Below the pieces are notes generated by a model. It had not been told where the DNA came from, did not search any database, and saw nothing but the letters and a program-made list of their open reading frames with translations. The position numbers were made by a program, and so were the translations under genes. Positions 42,750-51,015 of a stretch of DNA of 64,000 bases are shown piece by piece (the first letter of the stretch is position 1; every line of letters starts with the position of its first letter). Source of the stretch: Chryseobacterium bernardetii (GTDB taxonomy: Bacteria; Bacteroidota; Bacteroidia; Flavobacteriales; Weeksellaceae); NCBI RefSeq assembly GCF_003815975.1, contig NZ_CP033932.1:62001-126000 (forward strand), read 5' to 3'.

Positions 42750-44093
42750 CTAATTATTGATTTTATCCAGCTTTGTTGCCGGAGTCCTGATAATTGAACG
42801 AGTCCAGATATCATTATTAGGAACACTTGTTCCATATAGAAAATCGGTTAGGAAGGTGTCTTCAGGAAGATGGAGTTCAGCAGAAAGTCTCGCATGGCTT
42901 TTCTGATCTACAATAGTACTGCTTGAAACATTCAATCCATTGTTGAGAAGTTCAACATTCATTTCATATTCTGACCGTTTTGACAAACCACTGTGACAAA
43001 GTCCGAAATTGGCTGAAATATGAATATAATCAGCAAGTTTACTGTAATTATAAACTGGTTTTCTACTTGCCGAAAGCTCTTTTATATAAGCCAGCATTTC
43101 GGTATACAAACCTTCTAATTCAGGGTGTCTGTGATAATCTGTTTCAAAATCTTTTCCTGATATAAAGACGGGAGAAATTGCATTGGTTTCGTGCAACATC
43201 AGTTTCCCATAGAGTTTTGAAAGTTCATTGTAAACTTTATCTCTGCACACATAGGCTTTAGAAAAGGCATCCTTTCTTTCCACTCCGAATTTTGAAAGTA
43301 AGGTGTCCCATACTTTATTTCCTTCAATATCTGTTTTTCCGTTTCTTATATTTTGGATATAATTAAGCAGGTCATCTGTATTGGCGAAATCTGTAGATAT
43401 ATATACGGATTGCGGTCCTTCCAGATAGCCACCACCGATATCGGCATGAGCACCCGGAACAAAAATCTCTTTCCACACGGAAGCATTGTTCCGGAATTTG
43501 TAATCCTGCATCATTTTTGAATTTTCAAAAAAGCCTGTCAGCGGAAAAAAGAATCTGCATTCGTTCATTGCACAGATATGAAGCCCGTTTTCTACCTGAT
43601 GGGCTACACTCAGATCATAGGTATTAAATGGTTTTGATTCTACCGTATCAAAAACTCCCAAAAACTTTACTCTGATCTTAGTAAAAGGATAATTTGAAAA
43701 TAACCAATGGCTAAAAGTTCTGGCCAGCATTCCTCCTCTTCCAAAGCCATACAGGTAAAAATGATACTCACAGTCTCCCCCTTCAATAGTTTTCTCTACA
43801 AAACTTTCAGCTTTCTGAAGTTTATCATCTGATGAGTATCCTTTTCCATAAGGCGGGTTCGCACATGTGGTCATTGCAAAATTGCTGTCTTCCCCTCCTG
43901 AAACGGTTCCTATTCCTTCAATGTATATTTTCTCATTACCGGTAAATGCTTTATACAATTTATAGATATTGGTAAATGCACCATGATAGCTTTCGTTATT
44001 ATTCAGCGGTTTATCTGATGAAAGTGCATTTATTCCATTATTTCCCGTGCCGTCAAAGAAAATTCCGACGGAAATCACTCTACTGCCATTCAT
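42750..44093 (-). CDS. DUF2235 (Tle1-like phospholipase) protein lacking the nucleophilic serine
   Basis: A 447-residue DUF2235 alpha/beta-hydrolase. It starts ISVGIFFDGTGNNG, typical of the family, and has ADIGGGY near the later Asp. The nucleophile elbow, GFSRG in active Tle1-like lipases, reads YGFGRGG with Gly118 in place of Ser; the codon is GGA. The protein is probably catalytically dead or uses another residue. DUF2235 proteins are type VI secretion effectors or cytoplasmic hydrolases. No VgrG, Hcp or PAAR gene is in the window. It is transcribed alone. Confidence 0.88.
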   Translation of the reverse strand: MNGSRVISVGIFFDGTGNNGINALSSDKPLNNNESYHGAFTNIYKLYKAFTGNEKIYIEGIGTVSGGEDSNFAMTTCANPPYGKGYSSDDKLQKAESFVEKTIEGGDCEYHFYLYGFGRGGMLARTFSHWLFSNYPFTKIRVKFLGVFDTVESKPFNTYDLSVAHQVENGLHICAMNECRFFFPLTGFFENSKMMQDYKFRNNASVWKEIFVPGAHADIGGGYLEGPQSVYISTDFANTDDLLNYIQNIRNGKTDIEGNKVWDTLLSKFGVERKDAFSKAYVCRDKVYNELSKLYGKLMLHETNAISPVFISGKDFETDYHRHPELEGLYTEMLAYIKELSASRKPVYNYSKLADYIHISANFGLCHSGLSKRSEYEMNVELLNNGLNVSSSTIVDQKSHARLSAELHLPEDTFLTDFLYGTSVPNNDIWTRSIIRTPATKLDKINN

Positions 44094-44212
44094 TCTTTTG
44101 TTAATTTTTTATTACAGATCTTCTCTGTTCATTTATGTTTTTATTAAAATCCCTAAAAGAGATATTTCAAAATAACGGAAGAAAGTGCAGTCTGGCTAGA
44201 GTGGAAAGTACC

Positions 44213-44241
44213 AAATAAAAAATTCCGTATTTCTACGGAAT
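44213..44241 (-). terminator. Terminator of the two-component operon
   Basis: An 8-bp stem ATTCCGTA/TACGGAAT with loop TTTC and a U-rich tail on the minus strand. Confidence 0.82.
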
Positions 44242-44245
44242 CAAA

Positions 44246-44923
44246 TTATATTTTTTCAAGAGAGTAGATATTGTTCACAATGGCATAAATAACTATTCCC
44301 ACCGTGTTTTTAGCTCCAATTTTTTCGAGGATACGCTGCCTGTGGCTTTCAACAGTTCTGGGGCTGATGAAAAGTTTTTCTCCTATTTCATTGTTGGTAA
44401 ATTCCTGGCAGATCAGTTTTACAACATCTTTTTCTCTTTCGGATAATTCATCTTCGGTCTCAAAGAGAGAATTTTTCTTGGCAGAGCTATTCATATAGGT
44501 AAACAACATCTGATGGTCTTCAGCGGTAAAAAAGACTCCGTTTTTATGAACCATTGTAATGGCTTCGATAAATGTTTTCTTATCTGAATTTTTAGGAAGG
44601 AAAGCTGAAACCCCCAGTTTAACCATATATCCCAGGATAGATGTTTTATAATGGGAAGAAAGAATAATGATTTTAAGATCGGGATATTTTTCTTTAAGAA
44701 TTTCCACCAGTTCAAAACCATTCATAGGCTTCATCTGAACATCTACCAGAGCAATATCTGGAAACTCTTTTCCTGAAAGCCTTCCCAGATATTCTATAAA
44801 ATCAGGTCCGTTATCTGCGGTAAGGCATACGGATATGTTTTTTTCATTAGACAGCAGCATTTTTACCCCTTCAAGGATCAGCTGTTCATCATCAATCAGT
44901 GCTATTTTGATTTGGGAACTCAT
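44246..44923 (-). CDS. LuxR/NarL-type response regulator
   Basis: A 225-residue regulator. The receiver has the acidic pair IDDEQ, the phospho-acceptor Asp in LVDVQMKPMNG and Lys in FLPKNSDKK. The output domain is a LuxR helix-turn-helix (LSEREKDVVKLICQEFTNNEIGEKLFISPRTVESHRQRI). Its ATG overlaps the end of the kinase gene by 32 bases, so the two are translated together. Its targets are unknown. Confidence 0.93.
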   Translation of the reverse strand: MSSQIKIALIDDEQLILEGVKMLLSNEKNISVCLTADNGPDFIEYLGRLSGKEFPDIALVDVQMKPMNGFELVEILKEKYPDLKIIILSSHYKTSILGYMVKLGVSAFLPKNSDKKTFIEAITMVHKNGVFFTAEDHQMLFTYMNSSAKKNSLFETEDELSEREKDVVKLICQEFTNNEIGEKLFISPRTVESHRQRILEKIGAKNTVGIVIYAIVNNIYSLEKI

Positions 44924-45656
44924 GATATTTCGGAATTTTAATAATTAAACGACTTCCTTTATTTAAAAAAGATTTTTTCCATTTATGAATGGCATTCATA
45001 GACTTGATCCTGGATTCAATATTTTTGATTCCCATGCCTTTTTTTACTTCTTCATACTCAAACCCCTGTCCGTTATCAGAAATAACAACGGCCATGTTCT
45101 GCGGATAATCTTTTATATAAATCCACAAATCTGTGGCATTAGAATGCTTGATTACATTGGTGGTAAATTCCTGAATAATACGATACAGCTGTACTTCCAC
45201 AAAGATATCCTTCTTTTCATATCCGGGCATTACCTGCAGGGAAATATTAATCTTATGGGAAAGATTCGCAATGAGCTCCTCTGTATACAAAACCAGCCCC
45301 ACCGATTCCAGATTAACAGGATATAATGAGTGGGAAATACCCCTGGCAGCATCAACCAGTGAAGACATCTGACTGTGGATATTTTTTTTAATCACCTCAT
45401 CACCTTTTGTATCCAGATTATTAAGCCATAAGGAAAGAATATTCAATCTGTTTCCTATATCATCATGAATCATCACGGCAATTCTTTTTCTTTCTTCTTC
45501 CTGTGCTTTGATGTTCTCTAACACCAGCTTTTTCTGATGAAGAACTTCTGCCTCATGCTGTGCATTTTTCTCTTTCATAATCCTGCTTATAAAAGCCCTG
45601 TAAGCAAACATGATAAAGGATACTATAATTGCTATGGTAACAATTATAAGGATCAA
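44892..45656 (-). CDS. NarX/DesK-type sensor histidine kinase
   Basis: A 254-residue kinase with one N-terminal membrane helix (LLILIIVTIAIIVSFIMFAY region) and little periplasmic sequence, so it probably senses through its membrane neighbour or an internal signal. The HisKA_3 phospho-site is RIAVMIHDDIGNRL; the ATPase lid has NVIKHSNATDL and SDNGQGF. The best start is a TTG at 45656: no in-frame ATG exists before an upstream stop. The frame reads 18 bases after the membrane-protein gene. It pairs with the overlapping response regulator. Confidence 0.9.
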   Translation of the reverse strand: MILIIVTIAIIVSFIMFAYRAFISRIMKEKNAQHEAEVLHQKKLVLENIKAQEEERKRIAVMIHDDIGNRLNILSLWLNNLDTKGDEVIKKNIHSQMSSLVDAARGISHSLYPVNLESVGLVLYTEELIANLSHKINISLQVMPGYEKKDIFVEVQLYRIIQEFTTNVIKHSNATDLWIYIKDYPQNMAVVISDNGQGFEYEEVKKGMGIKNIESRIKSMNAIHKWKKSFLNKGSRLIIKIPKYHEFPNQNSTD

Positions 45657-45673
45657 AAGGTTGATATTTAAGG

Positions 45674-46297
45674 TTACTTCTTTAATCGGATAAAAGTATA
45701 TAAAAGTGAACAGTACAGAATACTGGATAAAATATTATTGGCCGTGAAAAGTAAATAATAATTATTTTCTGAAAGGTTAACAATCTGATGCTGGATAACG
45801 AAAATGAAAACTGACACGGAATAATAGAAAAAAATACTGGCATCTACCCAAAGAAAACGGTTCTGAACAGATGTTTTTTTGATCTCACTTATTAATGTAA
45901 TACCAGATAGACAGATAATTATTATATTGGAAACAACCTTTGCAATATCGGCATTAGCAGGATAATCAAACCCGTATTTCGAGATCATGAAACCCGCTGC
46001 AATTATGCCTCCCAATCCCAAAAGGTATTTGGGCCAATCCAGCTTTCTGATAAATAAACCGGTCAGTAAGAAAAACTCTCCGCCAATGTAGAACGGATAG
46101 AGAAATGAGGTATCATCAAGCCTGAAAACATAAGGCAGTGCCAGATTCAACAGTTCAATAAAGAACAGAAAAGCAATACAATAAAAATACTGCTTTTCTT
46201 TAGGATTTAATATGCGGTGTTTAACAGCTCCCAACACTATAACGGTAAGAAGCAATCCATAGTTCAGGAATAAAATCGTCTTATAAAGATCTGCCAC
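45674..46297 (-). CDS. Polytopic membrane protein next to the histidine kinase
   Basis: A 207-residue protein of about seven short membrane helices with no catalytic motif. It begins with a GTG (MADLYKTILF). It is 18 bases before the TTG of the histidine kinase and looks like a membrane sensor or receptor that supplies the kinase with input, since the kinase has no real extracytoplasmic domain. I do not recognise a named family. Confidence 0.78.
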   Translation of the reverse strand: MADLYKTILFLNYGLLLTVIVLGAVKHRILNPKEKQYFYCIAFLFFIELLNLALPYVFRLDDTSFLYPFYIGGEFFLLTGLFIRKLDWPKYLLGLGGIIAAGFMISKYGFDYPANADIAKVVSNIIIICLSGITLISEIKKTSVQNRFLWVDASIFFYYSVSVFIFVIQHQIVNLSENNYYLLFTANNILSSILYCSLLYTFIRLKK

Positions 46298-46314
46298 TCT
46301 TTCAGGGTATTATT

Positions 46315-47085
46315 TTAAAATTCACCCTCCATTCCAGGTATACGGCAGATAGGCGGACATGGTTTTGCCCAGTCATACATATTGGAAATGGTTTGTGCAC
46401 GTTGTGAGTTTTGAAGATCTTCATAGAAAGAAATGAAGATTAGAGTTACCAACATTTTTCCGTATACTTTATTGTATTTAAGCCCGAAGGAACATTTAAT
46501 TGCTCTCAGCCCTTCATCAGAAAGACATAGATCTGCTGTAGGCACGTAAAATCTTTTAAAAATTCCCAATCCTTTGGATTCCTCATGTTCTTTATAAAAC
46601 CAATCCATTCCAGATTCTCTCCAGGTCTCAATAGCTTCTATAGCAATGTCCTGATCCAGGGTAGGCTTATTGGATATAGGAAAAGCCATATCTGAATTTT
46701 GCTCTACTTTTTGAAGTCCCTTGGAAAGAATAGCATTTTTAACAATAGTATACTCCTGAATTTCCTGAAGTTTTAAATCTTCATCAAGCTCAGTAAGAAC
46801 GCTGTAAGGATATTCTCTTTGATCTATTCTGTCTCCCTTTTCGTTCATGGGATAAAAAATCAGGATCACCTGATCTTTCCAAATTCCCATTGCTGCGCAG
46901 AATTCAGGATAGTCTCTATAGCTTTTCATCCAACTGAGAGGGCCATCAGCAATATTAAAGACATAATTGGTAGGAATTAAATCTTTCATTCTGGTAAAAT
47001 TGCCACGGCAAAGCTCCCATTCGTCTACAGCAGCTTTACACTCTTCTACGGGAAGTAAATAATCTACAATGTTTAATGTTGTCAT
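46315..47085 (-). CDS. Hypothetical protein (256 aa)
   Basis: I do not recognise this family. It is soluble, with no signal peptide. N-terminal MTTLNIVDYLLPVEECKAAVDEW, a tryptophan-rich middle (SGMDWFYKEHEE) and a C-terminus with a cysteine pair (CPPICRIPGMEGEF). The ATG at 47085 is preferred; 47091 is equally possible. It lies in the five-gene cluster between an exported DD-peptidase-like protein and a membrane sensor, but its role there is unclear. Confidence 0.75.
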   Translation of the reverse strand: MTTLNIVDYLLPVEECKAAVDEWELCRGNFTRMKDLIPTNYVFNIADGPLSWMKSYRDYPEFCAAMGIWKDQVILIFYPMNEKGDRIDQREYPYSVLTELDEDLKLQEIQEYTIVKNAILSKGLQKVEQNSDMAFPISNKPTLDQDIAIEAIETWRESGMDWFYKEHEESKGLGIFKRFYVPTADLCLSDEGLRAIKCSFGLKYNKVYGKMLVTLIFISFYEDLQNSQRAQTISNMYDWAKPCPPICRIPGMEGEF

Positions 47086-47148
47086 AAGCATGGTTTTTAG
47101 CTGTATAAAATTATACAAACTAAACATGCTGTGCAAGTAGGAATTTAA

Positions 47149-47769
47149 TTAATAATTCCGCACTGTAATATGATAACAGCTTTGCTGTTTCTCTTTTATG
47201 TAGTAAATTCTACCGGCATCTGCATAATGTTTTAAAACTTTTTCTAGAGCCACTTCCATTTTCGGGTTATATTTAAGAACATTATTGAATCTTACATAAG
47301 AGATGTCAAAGGAATTTCCGTAGTTATGCGAGCTGATTCCCAATGATGCATTAGAATTTACCCTTCTTAATCTGCATTGATCTTCCAGTGTCCGGGTAAT
47401 GGATGAAACGGTAAATGTGGCTCCTTTTGTTGCTTTACTGAATCTCGAACCGATATTTTCCAGAGTGGTTTTTGCTTTTGAAACCATATAAGCTCTACTG
47501 TAATCAAGCCTCTGAACCTGGTATCCCTTTCCGGATTTCTTTATTTTATGGAACTTTCCTTTATTAATATATTTTTGTACGGTTTTAGAATCCTTCAGTA
47601 ATTGTACTCCAAAACTTTTGGAGGCATCAAGGTGTGGTTTGTAAAGCGCAGTAGGCTCAACCTTTAAAACAGTTGTAAGATCATAGCAGGGAAGGGCCTT
47701 TTTTGCCATCTGCGAATAATGTAAACTATACATAAAAGGTACAAAGACCACACAAAGAAACTTTCTCAT
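47149..47769 (-). CDS. Exported peptidoglycan carboxypeptidase-like protein (DUF5715/VanY fold)
   Basis: A 206-residue protein with a signal peptide (ending HYSQ about residue 20). The core matches the M15/VanY fold: SSITRTLEDQCRLRRVNSNAS, SSHNYGNSFDISYV with the zinc His and Asp, and CYHITV with the second His. It likely trims D-Ala residues or binds muropeptides in the periplasm. It heads a minus-strand cluster whose last members are a histidine kinase and a response regulator, hinting at a cell-wall-responsive system. Confidence 0.82.
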   Translation of the reverse strand: MRKFLCVVFVPFMYSLHYSQMAKKALPCYDLTTVLKVEPTALYKPHLDASKSFGVQLLKDSKTVQKYINKGKFHKIKKSGKGYQVQRLDYSRAYMVSKAKTTLENIGSRFSKATKGATFTVSSITRTLEDQCRLRRVNSNASLGISSHNYGNSFDISYVRFNNVLKYNPKMEVALEKVLKHYADAGRIYYIKEKQQSCYHITVRNY

Positions 47770-47954
47770 TAACCACCACTTTAAATTACTAACGAAGGAT
47801 AAAACAATTATGTTAGCTCATTCAACAGCAATCACAACAGTATCCCGATAAGTCCCAAACAAACATCAAACCAATTTGTTGAATTTGTAATTTTTATTCC
47901 TATAATTTTGAAATAATTTTTCAGTTTTAACTTTTTACTTTAAGATATAAATTC

Positions 47955-47962
47955 TACATTTG
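47955..47962 (+). promoter_or_regulatory. Promoter -7 box of aqpZ
   Basis: TACATTTG, 24 bases before the ATG at 47987. No convincing -33 element. Confidence 0.65.
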
Positions 47963-47986
47963 AGTTACATTTTAAAAATAAACAAT

Positions 47987-48706
47987 ATGATAAAAAAACT
48001 TTTTGCTGAATTTTTCGGCACATTTTGGCTTGTTTTCGGAGGTTGCGGGAGCGCCGTTTTTGCTGCTGGTGTTCCTGATATTGGCATCGGGCTTCTAGGG
48101 GTTGCTCTAGCCTTCGGCCTTACTGTTCTTACAATGGCTTATGCCGTGGGCCATATCTCCGGTGGGCACTTTAACCCGGCAGTTTCTTTCGGGCTTTTAG
48201 CGGGAGGGAGATTTTCTGCGAAAGATCTTATCCCTTATATTGTAGCGCAATGTCTTGGGGCTATTGTTGCAGCGGGATGTTTATACACCATCCTTAACGG
48301 AGCCGGAGCTGTAGACTTCTCTGCACCGGGAGCTTTTGCTACCAATTTTTATGGAGAAGCAGTCTATAACGGAAAAGCATTCAGCATGGGGGCAGCATTC
48401 CTTGCGGAGTTCCTATTAACGGCTTTCTTCCTTATCGTTATTATGGGAGCTACAGATAAATGGGCTAATGGAAAGTTTGCAGGTATTGCCATAGGTCTTG
48501 CACTTACTTTGATTCACCTGATCTCAATCCCAATTACCAATACTTCTGTAAACCCGGCAAGATCTCTTTCACAGGCTGTTTTTGCGGGCGGGCTGGCTAT
48601 GTCACAACTTTGGCTGTTCTGGGTAGCTCCAATTCTTGGTGGAATTGTAGGTGGATTGATCTACAAATTCTTACTTCAGAGAGATACTGCAGAAGTAGCT
48701 GACTAA
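47987..48706 (+). CDS. aqpZ: Aquaporin Z
   Basis: A 239-residue water channel with six membrane helices and two half-helices. Both NPA boxes are intact: GHFNPAVS (first) and SVNPARS (second), and the arginine of the selectivity filter follows the second. The helix patterns point to an orthodox water-selective aquaporin, not a glycerol facilitator. The ATG at 47987 follows a promoter box; a TTG upstream is not needed. Its terminator appears to have been split by the adjacent insertion sequence. Confidence 0.95.
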   Translation: MIKKLFAEFFGTFWLVFGGCGSAVFAAGVPDIGIGLLGVALAFGLTVLTMAYAVGHISGGHFNPAVSFGLLAGGRFSAKDLIPYIVAQCLGAIVAAGCLYTILNGAGAVDFSAPGAFATNFYGEAVYNGKAFSMGAAFLAEFLLTAFFLIVIMGATDKWANGKFAGIAIGLALTLIHLISIPITNTSVNPARSLSQAVFAGGLAMSQLWLFWVAPILGGIVGGLIYKFLLQRDTAEVAD

Positions 48707-48776
48707 TTAATTTTCAGAACAATACATTATTATAAAATCCTGTCATAGTAGACTGCACCCAAAAGTTTAGACAAAA

Positions 48777-49565
48777 TTAAACAATATTATTATATGAAAG
48801 AGTTCGGTACTGTACCGGACTCTTTCCTTTTAGATTAAGTCTTATTCTGTCGTTATTATAGTAATTGATATACTTCTTTATTTCTTTTTTGAGTTCATCA
48901 ATGGTTTTAAATTTCTTAATATAGAACATTTCAGATTTTAAAGTTCCAAAGAAGTTTTCTATTACCGCATTATCAAGGCAGTTTCCTTTGCGGGACATAC
49001 TTTGGATAATGCCTTTTTCTTTTAACATGTGCTGATAGGTTTTCATTTGATATTGCCAGCCTTGATCAGAGTGGATAATGAGGTTTTCAGTATTCTTAAT
49101 CTTTCTAAACCCTTTTTTGAGCATATTCATAACCTGCGCAAAGACAGGCCTTTCCGAGAGATCATAACTGATAATCTCGCCATTGTAAAGGTCAATTATC
49201 GGCGAAAGATACAATTTACTGCCTGATACGTTAAACTCTGTCACATCAGTGGCCCATTTTCTGTTTGGCTGATCTGCCTTAAAGTTCCTCTCCAGAATAT
49301 TTGGTGCTATCCTGCCTTGCTCTCCCCGGTAAGATCTGTATTTCTTAACCCTAATGATACTTTTCAATCCCAGTGCCTTCATTAGTCTTAAGACCGTTTT
49401 ATGATTAATTACAATTCCTTGCTGTTTCATCATCAAAGTAATACGACGGTATCCAAATCGACCTTTATGCCTATGATAAATCTGTTTGATCAAAGTTTTT
49501 ACTTTTCCATACTTATCCTTTTTATTAAGAGCTTTCTGATGGTAATAGAAACTACTTCTGGCCAT
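48777..49565 (-). CDS. IS3-family transposase OrfB (DDE integrase)
   Basis: The catalytic half of the transposase. The DDE triad is seen in WATDVTEF (first D), IIHSDQGWQY (second D) and NCLDNAVIENFFGTLKSEM (E). The N-terminal HTH_21-like segment (KGRFGYRRITLMMKQQG) is also present. The start at 49565 is only an internal ATG: its frame is open up to about 49664, inside the end of orfA, and the product is expected to be an OrfA-OrfB fusion made by frameshifting. Confidence 0.93.
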   Translation of the reverse strand: MARSSFYYHQKALNKKDKYGKVKTLIKQIYHRHKGRFGYRRITLMMKQQGIVINHKTVLRLMKALGLKSIIRVKKYRSYRGEQGRIAPNILERNFKADQPNRKWATDVTEFNVSGSKLYLSPIIDLYNGEIISYDLSERPVFAQVMNMLKKGFRKIKNTENLIIHSDQGWQYQMKTYQHMLKEKGIIQSMSRKGNCLDNAVIENFFGTLKSEMFYIKKFKTIDELKKEIKKYINYYNNDRIRLNLKGKSPVQYRTLSYNNIV

Positions 49566-49606
49566 ACCTGTACAATCCAGCAGGAGCGACAGATTATATT
49601 TTCGCC

Positions 49607-50134
49607 TTAATCCTTCGATGGCCTCTGCTTGTTCTTTTTGAGAGTTAAGGCGTCTAACTTTTTTAGAAAATCAATTTCAGCTCGCAATCTTTCGTTTTCC
49701 AATAAAAGTTCTTCTTCTCTGGTCAATGGCTTATCAGACTTTCTTTTTTTACGCTTGTAATCACTCATAATACAGGGCCTTCCTTTAGGTTTATTCTTTA
49801 ATCCTAAAATACCACTTTTTTCGTAATCCCTTTGCCAATTCAGCACGGTAGATTGAGCTGCGATATCAAATCGGATACATGCTTCTCTTTGTGAGATATG
49901 TTCTATTTCGATAGTTTTTAAAACTTTAACCTTGAAATTCACAGAATAGATCTTATTTCTTCTTGGTTGTAAACCCGAGATTCCGTACTTATTATAAAAG
50001 CCCATCCACTTGCGTAGATTACTTTCGTTAAATCCTTTCTCTGTTGCTATAGATCCAATTGAACGATGAGAATTTTTGTGGAGGTTAATACATTCTAATT
50101 TGAAAGCAACGCTAAATTTTTCTTTTCTATACAT
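49607..50134 (-). CDS. IS3-family OrfA (helix-turn-helix, DNA-binding)
   Basis: A 175-residue protein with two helix-turn-helix regions (residues ~10-50 and ~65-115) and a leucine-rich coiled coil (LTREEELLLENERLRAEIDFLKK) before the frameshift site. It binds the IS ends. The slippery heptamer A-AAA-AAG (minus strand, 49664-49658) sits in its frame just past the coiled coil, at LKK; a -1 slip there fuses it to orfB. Confidence 0.9.
   Translation of the reverse strand: MYRKEKFSVAFKLECINLHKNSHRSIGSIATEKGFNESNLRKWMGFYNKYGISGLQPRRNKIYSVNFKVKVLKTIEIEHISQREACIRFDIAAQSTVLNWQRDYEKSGILGLKNKPKGRPCIMSDYKRKKRKSDKPLTREEELLLENERLRAEIDFLKKLDALTLKKNKQRPSKD
49658..49664 (-). promoter_or_regulatory. Programmed -1 frameshift site of the IS
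   Basis: A AAA AAG in the orfA frame (CTTTTTT on the plus strand). After slipping, reading continues KKVRRLNSQKEQ... straight into orfB without a stop. This is the IS150/IS911 slippery sequence type. Confidence 0.82.
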
Positions 50135-50389
50135 AAAAAAATGCCCCTAAAAAGTGTCTAACTTTTTGGGGGCAGTCCATAGATGGGATTTTTTTTTGTT
50201 TTTATAAGACCGTGTTTTAACGCAAAGTTGTCAGAAAGATTTTATTTTTTTTGAGGTCAAAGGCGAGTGTCTTTGTCGCTGATAAGTAAGAACTATGTAG
50301 TTATGTGGAATAGTGTCTAACAGACTTTTGAAACCTGTAAGTCAATATATTTTCTTCAGTTTCATTCTGTTCAGAAGAAATGACTTCTA

Positions 50390-50935
50390 TTACTTTTTAT
50401 TTTTAAGTTCGAAAGGATTTTTGAAGATCAGTTCTTCATGCTTCCCTTTGATTTCCATTTTACGCTGAAGCAGATTCAAGGCCATTCTTCGGATGAAGAG
50501 GTCTTTATCATTCAGCTTCCAGTAAGAATCCTGATGAAGTTTTCTGGGTGGACGAACTATATAAAACTCTGTATCCCAGGTATCTTCATTATGATAAAAT
50601 TCAATGATACCACAATGCTCCGGAATAAGGACTGAATCTACCATTCCCATCGGTAACAGAAAACTGAAAGCATTGCAGACATAGTCTCCACAGGAAATTT
50701 TATCATGCTTCAGGAATTTTTCTCCTGTATCTTTATTGAGATATGATTTTTTGAAATCGTTTTTGAAATCACTTTTCGAAAGCTTGATCTCAATTTCATG
50801 GCTCATTCCTTCCGTATCAATAATGAGAATATCGGCTTCCCAATCTGCCTGGAAATAATTAGTCAGTACGAGTTCCTTTTCAAAATCGCAGTGTGTATGG
50901 ATGTATGCGTGAACAAGTTCTTCTATTTTGAGCAT
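50390..50935 (-). CDS. PD-(D/E)XK-like nuclease-fold protein (MmcB-like)
   Basis: A 181-residue protein. ADILIID followed by EIEIKLSKSDF gives the D...E-x-K spacing of the PD-(D/E)XK fold, close to the small MmcB/DNA-repair-like proteins. The rest is charged and has no other domain. Catalysis is plausible but unproven. It follows a LuxE-like gene by 80 bases on the same strand. A possible role in repair or defence is inference. The preceding gap (50183-50389) has no other gene. Confidence 0.72.
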   Translation of the reverse strand: MLKIEELVHAYIHTHCDFEKELVLTNYFQADWEADILIIDTEGMSHEIEIKLSKSDFKNDFKKSYLNKDTGEKFLKHDKISCGDYVCNAFSFLLPMGMVDSVLIPEHCGIIEFYHNEDTWDTEFYIVRPPRKLHQDSYWKLNDKDLFIRRMALNLLQRKMEIKGKHEELIFKNPFELKNKK

Positions 50936-51015
50936 AATTCAGAGCTTGAATATGAAATTTTAAGATTGAGATTCAGCAACCCTTAAGAAATCTAACATTA
51001 CGGATTACAAATCTT

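Larger units (their letters stand above)
48749..50179 (-). mobile_element. IS150-like insertion sequence (IS3 family), 1431 bp
   Basis: The ends are imperfect 25-bp inverted repeats: TAGACTGCACCCAAAAGTTT at the left and the complement of TGGACTGCCCCCAAAAAGTT at the right (21 of 25 match). IS150 itself begins TGTACTGCACCC, so the group is clear. It carries orfA (49607-50134) and orfB (48777 upwards) with a -1 frameshift window between them. A 3-bp duplication flanks it. Removing it rebuilds a hairpin followed by nine Ts directly after aqpZ, so the target was probably the terminator loop. No gene is broken. Both frames are intact, so it may still be active. Confidence 0.93.
48746..50182. repeat. 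Target-site duplication around the IS (TAG, 3 bp)
   Basis: TAG at 48746-48748 and TAG at 50180-50182 directly flank the insertion sequence, in the size range reported for IS3-family elements. Confidence 0.75.

Noticed and set aside
44246..45656. Quorum-sensing role for the LuxR-type regulator
   Set aside because: The output domain is LuxR-like but the receiver is a two-component one and it overlaps a histidine kinase gene; no LuxI or autoinducer domain exists.
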